From contig OY726565.1 in the NCBI GenBank assembly GCA_963383645.1, forward strand, positions 34,266,529-34,330,528: a stretch of DNA of 64,000 bases, read 5' to 3'. The notes below the pieces were generated by a model. That model worked only from the letters and a program-made list of their open reading frames with translations, searched no databases and was not told where the DNA came from. The position numbers and the translations under genes were made by a program. Source of the DNA: Muscardinus avellanarius (Eukaryota > Chordata > Mammalia > Rodentia > Gliridae). This document shows positions 19,756 to 30,510 of this stretch, piece by piece; position 1 is the stretch's first letter, and each line of letters starts with the position of its first letter.

Positions 19756-20581
19756 TCAGCCAACCTTTAAAGAGCAGGAGATTCCACATAAAAATTCAGA
19801 ATTATGCCTCCTTTGAAAATTATAACTACCTGCAAGGAATTTACTTCCAACCCTCAGGAGTTGAGCAGCAGTAGCCTCCTCCAATTACTTGCGGTTTATG
19901 CAAGTGGACTTCATCAAGTTGGCCTCATTTGCATTCCCTGTCTCATCCCGTGACACAGGCTCAGGACCACTGGTGTAAAGCATACAACTTAAAAGGAAAA
20001 TACTGTATACTCATTCCATTGTTCGCACCAAGATGATCGTCACTTGGGTATGTCCAATATTCGAGTAGCCAAATCTTATCCAGTTTTGCTGACGATGGGC
20101 TGCGTAGCATCCGTTAAATGGCATATCAATGCATAGCAAATCTGTTGAGATGATAGACTTTACTATAGGGCGGATGGTCTCTGGGCTAGAGTGAGAGAAG
20201 AAGGGGTTGTCATTAAAGTTGTATCCAGGAGTTATAACTTTAGAAATTATTTAAGCCTCACAAGAAGGTCAGAAGTCAGGTATTTATAGGTTAGGAAGAC
20301 AAAAGCGAAGGAAGTAGAGCAACTCATCTTGGTAAACAATTACTAAGAAGTAGAGTCATTCAAAGCTAGTATTGGTGACTAAAACAAAATTTCATATTTT
20401 GCCAATTTCACATCTCCTTGGAGATAATCCTCTTCTCTACAAAATGAGAATATTATTAATTATTTGACTATCAGAGAGATGTACTACATTAATGATATAC
20501 ATTTTATAATGTTCTGATACTGTGGAGGAATATTGGTTCATAATACAAATACTTTAAGCTTTAAATTTAAATACTTTTAAG
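19756..20581. other. No recognisable feature
   Basis: About 825 bp of unique sequence, no ORF with recognisable motifs and no repeat I can name. Confidence 0.6.
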
Positions 20582-20793
20582 CAGTTCTGGGGATGGAGCC
20601 CAGGGGCATTCTACCTCCAAGCTACACTCCCAGCCCTATTTTTTAGTCTTTATTTTGAAACAGGGTCTCACTGAGTTGCAAAGGGCCTCACTAAGTAGCT
20701 GAGGCTGGCTTCGAACTTACGCAATCCCCTTGTCTCAGCCTCCCAAATGCTGGGATAACAATCATGTACCACCACTGATAAGAGTGCCCAGCT
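20582..20793 (-). mobile_element. B1-dID SINE, classic
   Basis: 'ggggatggagcccaggggca', 'gtagctgaggctggcttcga', 'tgctgggataacaatcatgt', with an altered 5' end ('ctgataagagtgcccagctt'). Confidence 0.85.
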
Positions 20794-21469
20794 TATAGAG
20801 AACTTTTAAACAAAAGTTTCCAGTGAGCAGTTATCTTTTTTTTATGTGCAGCAGACATAACAGACCCAAATTAATAATGGCTCAACAATATTAGAAGTGT
20901 ATTTCTTTTTACATAATAGTCTGGGAATATGTAGATAGAATTCTACAGATGGAACAGCTAGGAGTTCCAAGTGGTCAAGTCCCAGGCTCTTTTGATCTCA
21001 TCCCACGGCCCTGGAGTGATGCTCTCATGCCATGGTACAAAATGGCTCTCCACTACTTCTGTCATTCAAGTACAGGATGGAGTTGGCTGAGCAAAACCTT
21101 TCCCTTTAAGGATAAGATCCTGAAGTCGCATGCATTATTCCACTCACATCTCACTAACAAGACCGAAATAAGATAGCCACATGTAGGTATAAAGAAACCC
21201 TGGGAATGTTGCCATTAGCTAAGGAGCCATGTGCCCAGCTAAAATTTCATTATCATGGAAGGAAGAAGAAACCAAGACTGTGGGACAACTGTCCATCTTG
21301 GGCACATCCTTGAAAATGCGTATATAGATTTGGGCCGCTAAATCACTCCACCCTTAGGATTCTGGTGAAGCCTCAGTTTTCCCCATCCTTCTGTTTTCAT
21401 TTCACTTACATCCAGGATGTAGAAAGAACTATCACATCCAGCAATAAGAAAAAATTCCCTAATGTACAT
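20794..21469. other. No recognisable feature
   Basis: About 675 bp of unique sequence. A 75-codon ORF (20949-21176) has no recognisable motif. Confidence 0.6.
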
Positions 21470-22560
21470 GATGCACATTCACAAACATACTAATTTTTTT
21501 TAAAAAAAGTAGAAGGAGAGGTGGGCAAAATATTTGAAGAGAAACTTTGTCAAAGAAGATGGTAAATAAGCACATGAAAAAATATTCAGGACAGTCATTA
21601 TAGAAATGAAAACTACAATCACAAAGTTAAATCACTACAAACCTATCAAAACAGTGAGAACTTGAAAGACTGACCATTAAGAGTATTAGTGAGGCCGGGC
21701 GTGGTGGTGCACTCTTGTAATGCCAGCATTTGGGAGGCTGAGACAGGTCGATCGTGGTTCGCAGACAGCCTCAGGTATTTAATGAGGCTCTTTGCAATGC
21801 AGTGAGACCCTGTTTCAAAATAAAAACTAATAAATAAGGCTGGGAGTGTAGCTCGGAAGTAGAATTCCCCTGGTTTCATCCCCAGTACCGCAAAAAAATA
21901 TATAGATATTAGTGAGGGTGTGAAACAACTACTGGGAGACATATTAACTGGCACAATTACTTTTCAAACTGTTGGGAAGTTTCTTTAAAAGTTTAGCATA
22001 TATCTGTCATATAATCTAACCATTCCACTGCTGGATATTTTTTCCCCAAGGAAATGAAAGCATATATAATATATACCTGCATTAGACTGTTCACTACTGC
22101 TTTATGTGCAATAACCTCAAATGAACAACTTAAATATTCATCAACAGATGAGCATATAAACAAATTGTATGTTTATACAATGGAAAACTATTCTGCAATA
22201 AAAAGAGTGAGATATCTACATATGCAGCATCTTTGGTGAATATCAAAGTAATTATGCTGAACAGAAAAAAACCAAAAGTATATATTATATGTGCTCTTGT
22301 ATAAAATTCTTAAAAATGCAAACTACTCTTTAGTGACAGAGATCAAATCAGTTCTACCTGGAGTAGAGTTGTAGGGAATGGTTTGCAATGAAGAGACACC
22401 AGGAGGAAATATTTCAGAGAAGTGGAAATGATCCATATGTTGATTGCTATGGGGGTGATTACATTCTTTATTTGTATAAACTCACAGAACTGTATTGCCT
22501 CGGATAGTACAGATTAAAATTAGCTCCCAGTAAATGAATTGATAGGCCCTTTGTGTACAT
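21470..22560 (+). mobile_element. Ancient L1 (L1M-type) 3' part, split by a SINE
   Basis: Decayed ORF2 end and 3' UTR: 'gaaatgaaaactacaatcac', 'ctaaccattccactgctgga', 'ttcatcaacagatgagcata', 'acaatggaaaactattctgc', then a long 3' UTR. Many stops. A SINE at 21694-21906 interrupts it. Confidence 0.7.
21694..21906 (+). mobile_element. B1-dID SINE, classic, inside an ancient L1
   Basis: Complete copy (gccgggcgtggtggtgcact ... catccccagtaccgc) with the target duplication tattagtgag at 21684-21693 and 21907-21916. Confidence 0.9.
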
Positions 22561-23383
22561 CAGAAATAGAACTGGTCTTTAATAAAGAAAAATTTCTAAA
22601 ATACTCATTAATTTTCCTCATTTTCCCCCTCCCTGCTGGCCTATGACATTGTTGTGATGTGTGTTTTGCCATGTAAACCTGATTAATTGGCATTTTAATG
22701 ATGATAGATGTGACTATGCTTTGACCGCACTAGCACCATTTTGAGGTTTCTCTTGTAACACAAGCTGCAAATGAACCAAGTGGCTGGCTGATAGCCACAT
22801 TTGCAATTGAGTGCCAGTATGCTAATAAGACAGTGGGTGTCTGGGGCTTTTCCCTCCTAGGGTGACATCTGGAAATGGAGATAAGATATTTTCTAGAACT
22901 ATAAATACCAGTGTCTTCAGACTGCCAGTTGGGAAACATGTCACTGTGACTCCCCCTGTTGCATAGTATTCTCTCTAAAATGGCCTTGGCAGCCACAGGT
23001 CCGCCCCTGTAGATAGGCCTTTGCTTCAGTGCTATTAACCTACTGCCATTCCAACCCTGGTCTGCAGATACTGGGTGCTTGGTTCATTACTAACACTCAG
23101 TGCTTAAATGGTTTTCTTTTATTTGCCATTGCCTATATTTTCAAATATCCATTTTGCTTATTTTGCTTATTCTGCTTTTGTGTGCACTATAATAAATGAA
23201 TTAATTCTGGAACTATCTTTGTTTCACTTCACTTGTCATTTCATTAGAAAATAAAGAGCCTGCCCTTCTTGGAGAAATTATAATCTATGAGCTGGGTCCA
23301 GTACAACAAGCATAATACAAAATAGAATTTAGGAAAGGCAACATTCAAGAATTTTTTTTTTTCAGAAAATGAGATCAAAAATG
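22561..23383. other. Unique sequence with one unidentified repeat fragment
   Basis: About 820 bp. The first 70 bp (22604-22672) match 24690-24760; the rest is complex sequence, including a minus-strand ORF of 88 codons with no recognised motif. It might be part of an old LTR, but I cannot show ends. Confidence 0.4.
22604..22672 (+). repeat. Unidentified interspersed repeat, copy 1
   Basis: 'attaattttcctcattttcc' then 'cctatgacattgttgtgatg' and 'tgtgttttgccatgt'. It pairs with 24690-24760, about 80 percent alike by eye, in the same orientation. Confidence 0.5.
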
Positions 23384-23392
23384 AAGATCATA

Positions 23393-23594
23393 GCTGGGCG
23401 TGGTGGTGCACGCTTGTAATCCCAGCATTTGGGAGGCCGAGACCAGAGGATCGCAGTTCGCAGACAGCCTCAGCTACTTAGTGAGGCCCTCTGCAACTCA
23501 GTGAGACCTGGTTTCAAAATAAAGAATAAAAAATAGGGCAGGGGCTGTAGCTCGGAGGTAAAATGTTCCTGGGTTCCATCCCCAGACCCACAAA

Positions 23595-23637
<43 letters not shown>
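23393..23637 (+). mobile_element. B1-dID SINE, classic, with (AAT)n tail
   Basis: 'gctgggcgtggtggtgcacg' to 'ttccatccccagaccc', then an (AAT)n tail of about 42 bp. Target duplication aagatcata at 23384-23392 and 23638-23646. Confidence 0.92.
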
Positions 23638-23639
<2 letters not shown>

Positions 23640-23727
23640 GATCATACTTGTTGCAGACAGAATTTCTAAGATCTAGAAGAATGAGAAGATTGGCCCTAAA
23701 CTGTTCCTCCACAAGTATTATCCTACA

Positions 23728-23730
<3 letters not shown>

Positions 23731-23782
<52 letters not shown>

Positions 23783-23982
23783 CTTGGAATTAGGATTGAA
23801 CCTAGGGATGTTATACCACTGAGTTTCACCCCCAGTCCTATTTTATTTTTTTATTTTTAAGCAGGGTCTCACTGGGCTGCTCAAAATCTCACTAAAATAC
23901 TGAAGCTGGTCTTGAATCTATGATCCTCCTGTTTCACCCTCTCAAGTACTGATATTATAGGCATGTACCACTGTACCAGCAA
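23731..23982 (-). mobile_element. B1-dID SINE, old, with (TC)n at its 3' end
   Basis: A (TC)n run (23731-23778) then a diverged antisense copy: 'aattaggattgaacctaggg', 'actgaagctggtcttgaatc', 'gtaccactgtaccagc'. Confidence 0.8.
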
Positions 23983-24540
23983 CAATAATACTTATAATAA
24001 GCATTAAACAGCTGAGAGTTAAATACAAAAACCTATAATAAATTGATATCATACATTATCTTGGCAACATAAGGAGCCTACCCAGGACACATCTGGTCTC
24101 AGTTTCCTCAGAAAATAACGGTCTATACTACAAAAGAATGAGTAATACCTACCTCATAAACAGGAGTTTTGTAACTCTTAAGCAAGCAAATTTTCTTTAT
24201 GATGAAATATAAAAGCAGATAAATGTGATATGCGCTTCAGTTAAGTTTAAGTCTTTACATTTTAGTAGAAAATATATTATTGCTTACATGTGAAGTACCA
24301 TCTGGTCTCTACAAATTCAGAAAAAAAAAAAGTTCATTCAGTTATTTAGGAAATATTCACTGACAACAGCTTGTGCTAAGCACTGTGAAAATGGGAGAGA
24401 GCATTCACAATTTCATGCATTTCACCTCTAGCATAGTTTAGAACCTCCACCATAAAGCATGGCCACTGTGATTGTAGCCTTAGCACACTTGAAAAGAAGA
24501 GGTCCTACTAGGTACCAACTTCTCTCTACACTCCCCCACC
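23983..24540. other. Mostly unique sequence with a short L2-like piece
   Basis: No gene. The block at 24335-24390 ('ttaggaaatattcactgaca' 'acagcttgtgctaagcactg') resembles the L2 3' end in antisense, at low confidence. Confidence 0.4.
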
Positions 24541-24665
24541 ATGATATATATATATATAGATAGATATAGATATAGATATATAAATATATAGATAGATAGA
24601 TATAGATATATAAATATATATAGATAAATAGATATCTATATCTATATCTCTCTATATATATATAT
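24541..24665. repeat. (TATAGA)n-type AT microsatellite
   Basis: About 125 bp of imperfect TATA, TAGA and TATAGA repeats with local inverted symmetry near its right end ('gatatctatatctatat'). Confidence 0.9.
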
Positions 24666-24689
24666 TCAAGGAAATATATATATTCTCCA

Positions 24690-24760
24690 ATATTCATTAA
24701 ATTTTCTCACTTTTTTCCACCCTATTAGCCCAAGACATTGTTATGATGTGTTTTTTGCCA
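24690..24760 (+). repeat. Unidentified interspersed repeat, copy 2
   Basis: 'attcattaaattttctcact' then 'caagacattgttatgatgtg' 'ttttttgccat'; partner of 22604-22672. Confidence 0.5.
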
Positions 24761-24799
24761 TCTTATGCCTATATATATGAGAATATATATGTATATAGT

Positions 24800-24960
24800 G
24801 TGTGGATTAAAATTTTTTGTTTTTTATTTTTAATATTCTTTTATTGATGCATTATAATTATACATCATAGTAAGTTCAAAGTGATACAAACATACATGCA
24901 TACAGCACTTGATATGTTTCTTTCCATGCATATATTTATACATATTTTAAGGTTGCTAGG
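24800..24960 (-). mobile_element. L1 3' end, strongly truncated
   Basis: Antisense of the L1 3' terminus: 'ttattgatgcattataatta' and 'tacatcatagtaag', preceded by a T-rich tail. Only about 130 bp are present. Confidence 0.65.
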
Positions 24961-26176
24961 TAAAATACAGGATTTTTAGTCTAATTTGAATTTCAAGTCA
25001 ACACTTAGTACAGTTTTAGTATATTCCATGGACAAGTTCATACTAAAAATTATAACTGTTTATCTAAAATTCAAATTGAAATGGAGAGCCTGGTTGCTGT
25101 TGTTTGGGGATAAGTCTGGCAACCCCAATATCTATTTGTATATTTGTCTGGTTTATTACATGTCTATTCTTAAGTAATCTAATTTCTTAGATAAACTTGC
25201 AAGATGAACTATATGCAAACTACTATCCTTGGTAATTAAACGTAATGATCAGTGATTTAAAGTTATTTGATAGAAGCCAATTAAGCACTAGACGCCAACT
25301 ACGAGAAATGCTTATTTTCAATTAAAGTAGCTGAATTAAGCCATTATCACTGGCAACAGTGGGATATCTGACTGGTTTTCTCTGAGGCCACTGATAGTTC
25401 AAGGAAATAAAACATAATTGGCATGTATAGGAGAGGAATTCTTACAAAAGTAGAATAAAATCACTAAACCACAGTGTTTTTTAGAAAAGAATTAGAACTA
25501 AAACATCCCTGTTTTAGCCAGCTAAAATTAATGTCTTTTTTGTTTTTTATGCCCAGAGATGATTCTAGGGAATGATTGTTGCTACTACCTCTCTACTCCC
25601 AACTCTGGGCTCCATGTCTGTCTGGAAGAGCACAGCATACAAGCCGGCATTAACATGGCCTTAGGCTCTGGGAGAACAGTGGGGACACTGAAGTAACAGC
25701 TCTTCCTGAGCCTGGGCAAGAGCCTGACGCCTGCTTTAGACTGCCCAGGACAAGGATCAGGAAGCAGAAGCCTGCCCGCAGGGGTCTGCCTGCCACAGAG
25801 AAAAGGTAACATATACTCCACATGAAGGTATCGATCTTCTCTCTCACAAAAGGAAAGAAATCACTGGATGGGAGTGCTACGCTCTCCTATTCCTAAGGTT
25901 GGAAGTTTGGCAGCCTGGAGGCTTCTTTTGGGAGCTTCATTGGAGACAAGCACCTGCCAGCCACCACACTGCCAGACCACGTGGGAGACTGTTCACTCTC
26001 CGTCACTGGAGGTTGGCACGATGCACCATCAACTAGCCCAGGACAATTCAACCATGTGAAATCCCGGCTCTAACAGCCCAGGAACCAGAAGGGCTCAGAA
26101 CAAGTCCATTTCTGATGAAAAAGAACTACCATCAAAGAAAGATGAGGGAAAATGTGTTAAAGAAGTTTTAAATGAA
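24961..26176. other. Unique sequence, locally GC-richer
   Basis: About 1.2 kb. The part at 25560-26100 is more complex and GC-richer than its surroundings and carries short ORFs on both strands (for example 25585-25821 minus), none recognisable. No splice-site pair convinced me. Confidence 0.4.
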
Positions 26177-26181
26177 GCGCG

Positions 26182-26230
<49 letters not shown>
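26177..26230. repeat. (GC)7(AC)20 dinucleotide tract
   Basis: A GC alternation of 14 bp runs directly into about 40 bp of AC: a continuous alternating purine-pyrimidine tract. Confidence 0.95.
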
Positions 26231-26232
<2 letters not shown>

Positions 26233-26341
26233 TCTGAAGCCAAAACATGTCCTACTTCTTACAAAACAATTTGTTATACAATTGGAAGAGAGTATACAAA
26301 GGCCAAAATAATTAGCCTAAGAGGCTGTAAAAGAAATAGCT

Positions 26342-26420
26342 CAAAGCTGTGGATATGGCTCAGAAGTAGGGCGCTTGCCTAGCAGGTGTGAGGCACTGGG
26401 TTTGATTCCCAACACTACCA
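26342..26420 (+). mobile_element. Solo ID element
   Basis: A tRNA-like SINE with no B1 half: 'gctgtggatatggctcagaa' (A box), 'ggcgcttgcctagcaggtgt', 'gggtttgattcccaacacta' (B box) and an A-rich tail. Confidence 0.85.
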
Positions 26421-26692
26421 AAAAGAAAAAAGAAAAGAAACAGCTCAGAGTATAAGCATGTGAAATCATGAGAGAACTGTAAGAGAATCTTGAGGGTTAG
26501 TTTAGCAGGCATAACATGTTGGAGGAATTCCTGAGGCAAAAGTAAATTATTAAACTGAATATGGAGGAAAATCTCCATGAAAGGAACCGCTGAGCTTAAG
26601 CAGGACTGGCAAGTGAAAACATCAGGTAAGTTCCTGAGATCCAGAATATTCGCAGCAAGAGAAAACAACTTATTTTCTTTAAAAATAGCATA

Positions 26693-26892
26693 GGCCAGTA
26701 TGGTGGTGCACACTTGTAATCCCCGTGCTTGGGAGGCGGAGACAGAAGGATCATGCAGGTTCAAAGCCATCCGTGCTGGCTTAAGAGACCCTGTTTCCAA
26801 ATAAAAAGTATAAAATAGGTCTGGGAGTGTAGCCCGAAGGTAGAAAGGCTTCCAGGAACCCTAGTACCACACACACACACAAAAAAAAAAAA
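26693..26892 (+). mobile_element. B1-dID SINE, short variant
   Basis: 'ggccagtatggtggtgcaca', 'gctggcttaagagaccctg', 'aggaaccctagtaccac', then a (CA)n plus A tail. Flanks share agcata. Confidence 0.9.
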
Positions 26893-27053
26893 GCATAAGA
26901 AAATAAAACAATCAATAAAATTAATTAATTAAACAAACAAAAATGAAAGTGTAACATTAACAAAGGAGGAGATGGGATGTATAATAAGTTGATCAACAGA
27001 AAGTTGATCAAACTGGCAAAAACAACAACAACAAAACAAAAAAACCAGAAGAG

Positions 27054-27248
27054 ACAGGCGTGGTGGTGCACACTTGTAATCCCAGCACTTGGGAGGCTGA
27101 GACAGGAGGATCGCACAGGTTCAAAGCCAGCCTCAGCTACTTAGTGAGGCTCTCAGCAACTTAGTGAGACCCTGTTTTCAAATAAAATAGGTCTAGGAGT
27201 ATAGCCTGGAGGTAGAAAGCCCCTGGGTTCCACCCCCAATACCACACA

Positions 27249-27279
<31 letters not shown>

Positions 27280-27280
27280 C
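27054..27280 (+). mobile_element. B1-dID SINE, intermediate form
   Basis: It combines the short-variant 'gtctaggagtatagcctgga' right half with the classic uncut left half ('agcctcagctacttagtgag'). So the right-half change came before the left-half deletion. (CA)n and A tail. Confidence 0.9.
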
Positions 27281-27427
27281 AGAGGGAACAATAAAATATA
27301 TTGTAAAAAAGTAGACAGATTAAGATAGGATAAAATGAAATATATCGATTATTACATTAAAAATGAATGAATTTATTTCTTCTATTAACTGTTATAAATT
27401 GTCAAACTAGTTAAAATGTAAAACCCA

Positions 27428-27635
27428 GCTAGGGATGGTGGTGTATGACTCTAGTTCCAGTATTGAGGAAGCTGAGACAGGAGGACTGCATGTTTAAGGC
27501 CAGCCTCAGCAACTTAGTGAGACCCTTTGGGAATTTAGCAAGCCCCTGTTTCAAAATATAAAACAAAAAGGGCTAGGGATGTAGCTCAGAGGTATAATGC
27601 CCCTAAATTCAACCCCTAGTACTACAATAAAACAA
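27428..27635 (+). mobile_element. B1-dID SINE, classic, diverged
   Basis: 'agctagggatggtggtgtat', 'agcctcagcaacttagtgag', 'gggctagggatgtagctcag', 'ttcaacccctagtactaca'. Confidence 0.85.
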
Positions 27636-27956
27636 AATAATATAAAATAAAATATCCAACTTCAAACAACTTAGAGCAATGTGGTAATGAAAGGTTTAAA
27701 ATAAAAGGATAAACAAAAATGTCAAGCAAGTGCAAATGAAAAAAAGCACAAGTGTTGATATTAATATCAGATAAGTTGATTTAAGGTTAAAAGCACTTAA
27801 GAATCCAGAAAGACATTACACAATGACCAGAGGCCCAATATGATCATGGCCACTGTAGTTTGGTGTGCCAAAAGATCACCTCCACAGAAGACACAGTGAG
27901 CAAAATAAAGGTATCCTGAGCCTGGTTGGGAAGAAGAGAAAGAATAAAAAGTAGTT
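27636..27956. other. No recognisable feature
   Basis: About 320 bp of A-rich unique sequence. Confidence 0.6.
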
Positions 27957-28052
27957 TACTAGCTAAATTGCTGAGGCTGGCCTTGAACTCGCGATCCTCC
28001 TGTCTCAACTTCCCAAGTACTGGGATTACAGATGTGTGCCGCCATGCCCAAC
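27957..28052 (-). mobile_element. B1-dID SINE, left half only
   Basis: Antisense B1 half (gctaaattgctgaggctggc ... gccgccatgcccaact). No ID half is present on the left, so it is truncated or an internally primed copy. Confidence 0.75.
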
Positions 28053-28429
28053 TATGACAGATGGTTTCTAAGGACAAGAATGTGAAGAACAAGTGATGTG
28101 AATATCTTCCACTGTCAGTCATTTTTTTTCAGTGAAAAGTCAGCCTTAAGGTAATATGTCAGCAAACAAATATAAAGCAATAAGTTATTATTAACAACAA
28201 TTACTAGACCTGCAAGGAGAACTTGATTTAAAAAAAATGCAACCAGAAAAAGTCTTGACTATATAACGGGCTTAGAGAGGCTGACTGTACTGAGGGCAGT
28301 GACTGTTCACCTAGGCCTGCAGGTAACTGAAAGCAACCGACCTCTCTGCCTTCATCTTGCATCCGAATTACCTTCAACCTCTGGTCCACTCACTGCCCCG
28401 CCCTCACATGGGCATGCTGATCATTTCAG
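28053..28429. other. No recognisable feature
   Basis: About 375 bp; the 100-codon ORF starting at 28299 runs into the neighbouring L1 fragment and shows no motif. Confidence 0.55.
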
Positions 28430-28640
28430 GAATGTTCCTCTAAAAACTGATGCTATGGACATATGTGAAATTACCAATGCCAATCTCAATAGCATACACA
28501 GGGAAAGGGAGGGAGTAGGAAGGAAGCTGGGGGGAGCTCAGCAGGTGCTGATGCATGTGTGTCCCGATCACTCTGAACTATATAATGATGTGAGACTATG
28601 AAGTACCAGTAAAAGCATATTAAAAGAAAAATAAATAAAA
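28430..28640 (+). mobile_element. L1 3' end, truncated
   Basis: 3' UTR with 'atgtgaaattaccaatgcca', a purine tract (gggaaagggagggagtagga), 'gagactatgaagtaccagta' and an A-rich tail. Same older subfamily as 14640 and 40785. Confidence 0.6.
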
Positions 28641-29310
28641 CCTGCTAATACAAGGTTTAAGGATTAAGGTTTGCCTATAATTTACCTAACCTATCTCACC
28701 CCTCTCTGAGACTGAAGCATGATTGCACCATTCTGTTTCTGACCCCTGGTGTGTGGCCTAGAAGTCTGGCTCCATTCTTCCTCTAACTTGATCCTCCAGC
28801 TCATGCAGGGCCCTGAGCACAGTGCTCAGATGCTGGGTCTCATTCTGCCTCCCTGGCGCAGCCATATTGATCAAAGTTTCCTTTCCATTTTTCACAGTTA
28901 TCTTTTCTGATTGGTGTTTGGGGCCAGTAGCTGGACGTGATTAGTGGGAACCTGACAGTCAGCCTCAGACCTAGGATACCTGGAACAAGTAGAGTTTTTT
29001 CAGAGATGAATACATCTAGCAGACAAATCAGCAAATTTTATTTAGTAGATATATGTAGATCCTTAAATCCCTTCTAGTAGATAATGTTTGTCCCATTGGT
29101 TTATGAAACACATAAAAAAATCACTCATGTATTTGGCCAAAAAGCAAAGCTTAAGAAATTAAAGTTGCAAAGAGAAAATTCAGGAAAATATTTTTATATT
29201 ATGTTCCTTAAGTATGATACTCCAAAAAAGGGAGATAAACATTACAAAAGTTTTAACGTTTGGAAAGTTAATCCATGACTCAGAAAGAAATAGTGAAATT
29301 ACAAACCATT
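28641..29310. other. No recognisable feature
   Basis: About 670 bp of unique sequence with a GC-richer left half. No ORF with recognisable motifs. Confidence 0.55.
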
Positions 29311-29317
29311 TTTGTAT

Positions 29318-29735
29318 GTGTGGTACTGGGGATTGAACCCAGGGGCATTCCACCTCTAAGCTACTACTCCATCCCTATTTCATTTTTTATTTTCATTTTT
29401 TTGCAGGTCTGGGGATGGAACCCAGGGGTATTCGACCTCAGAGCTACACCCCCTGCCCTATTTTTTATTCTTTATTTTGAAACCGGGTCTCACTGAGTTG
29501 CAGAGGGCCTCACTAAGTAGCTGAGGCTGTCTGCTAACCGTGATCCTCTGGTCTCAGCCTCCCGAATGCTGGGATTACAGGCATGCGCCACCACGCCCGG
29601 CTCATTTTTTATTTTGAAACGGGGTTTCACATTGTAGAGGGCCTTGCTAAGTTGCTGGGGCTGGCTGGGAATTCATGAAGCTCCTGTCTCAGCCTCCCAA
29701 AGACTGGAATTACAAGTGTGCGCCACCACATCAGA
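29318..29735 (-). mobile_element. Nested B1-dID SINEs with target duplication
   Basis: The outer antisense copy is split into its ID half (29318-29393) and B1 half (29603-29735). The inner copy (29394-29602) is complete: 'tctggggatggaacccaggg' to 'caccacgcccggct'. The duplication cattttttatttt at 29381-29393 and 29603-29615 lies in the outer linker. Confidence 0.88.
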
Positions 29736-29799
29736 TTGAAATCATAAACTTTGGGAAAGCAATAGAAGAGCAAGCATCACACTTTAAGTGAACTCATTT

Positions 29800-30510
29800 C
29801 CTTAAATATCCTGATTACTCAAGGAAGAAAAAATAGTATTCATCACCAGAAACTAGGAAACAGACAACAAAAGGAACTAAAAAGCGTTCATTGGAACAAA
29901 ATCTGAAATTAATAAAGTGGAAAACAAAAACAAGCCAAAAATGAAGCAGAAAGAATGAGTCTGAAAGCTGTTTTTGTTTTCTTGAGGCCAATAAAGCAGA
30001 TAAACTCTCTGTGAACCTAATTAAAGAGATAATGCACGTGGAATCACACACGGAAGAGGGCACTTTCAAAACCATGCAGGGTTCAAAGTGAGAAGGAGAC
30101 AAAAATCACAGATACAGGAGTGATCCAAGGAATTATAGAGGATTACTGCTTGCAATTCTATGGCTACGAATTTAAACTTATGGAGGAAGTGAAAGATTTT
30201 CTAACCAAACATAAATTACTTAAATTGCCAGTCACTGTAGAAGATGTAGACTGCTCATTAAGAATCTATCAAGAAAAAAGGCACAAAGACCAGATGAGTT
30301 TAATCTTTAAGAAACAGATGATTCCAACATTATTTAAACATGTCTAGGCCATAGGGGGGAAAAAATCCCCTCAATTCATTTTATGAAGTCAGATTAATTT
30401 AATTCCAAAGCCCGATATGATATTCAAAGGATATACAAGACACACTCCACAAAAACAAAACCCAGATACAGATTATTTAACTGAAATACTAGCAAATAAA
30501 ATGTAGCTCT
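29800..30510 (+). mobile_element. Ancient L1 ORF2 fragment (reverse-transcriptase region)
   Basis: Decayed sequence that follows ORF2 across the start of the RT domain: 'tctgaaattaataaagtgga', 'gataaactctctgtgaacct' 'aattaaagag', a stretch translating like IIEDYCLQFYGYEFKLMEEV, then 'aattcattttatgaagtcag' and 'actgaaatactagcaaata'. Frameshifts and stops are frequent. Confidence 0.65.

Noticed and set aside
26342..26420. Possible functional tRNA gene
   Set aside because: It has A- and B-box-like parts but matches the ID SINE with an A-rich tail and cannot fold as a full tRNA; same for 47279-47352 and 52872-52935.
30120..30347. 75-codon ORF that looked like a possible small protein
   Set aside because: Its wording and flanks follow the ancient L1 ORF2 region before the RT domain, with decay on both sides.
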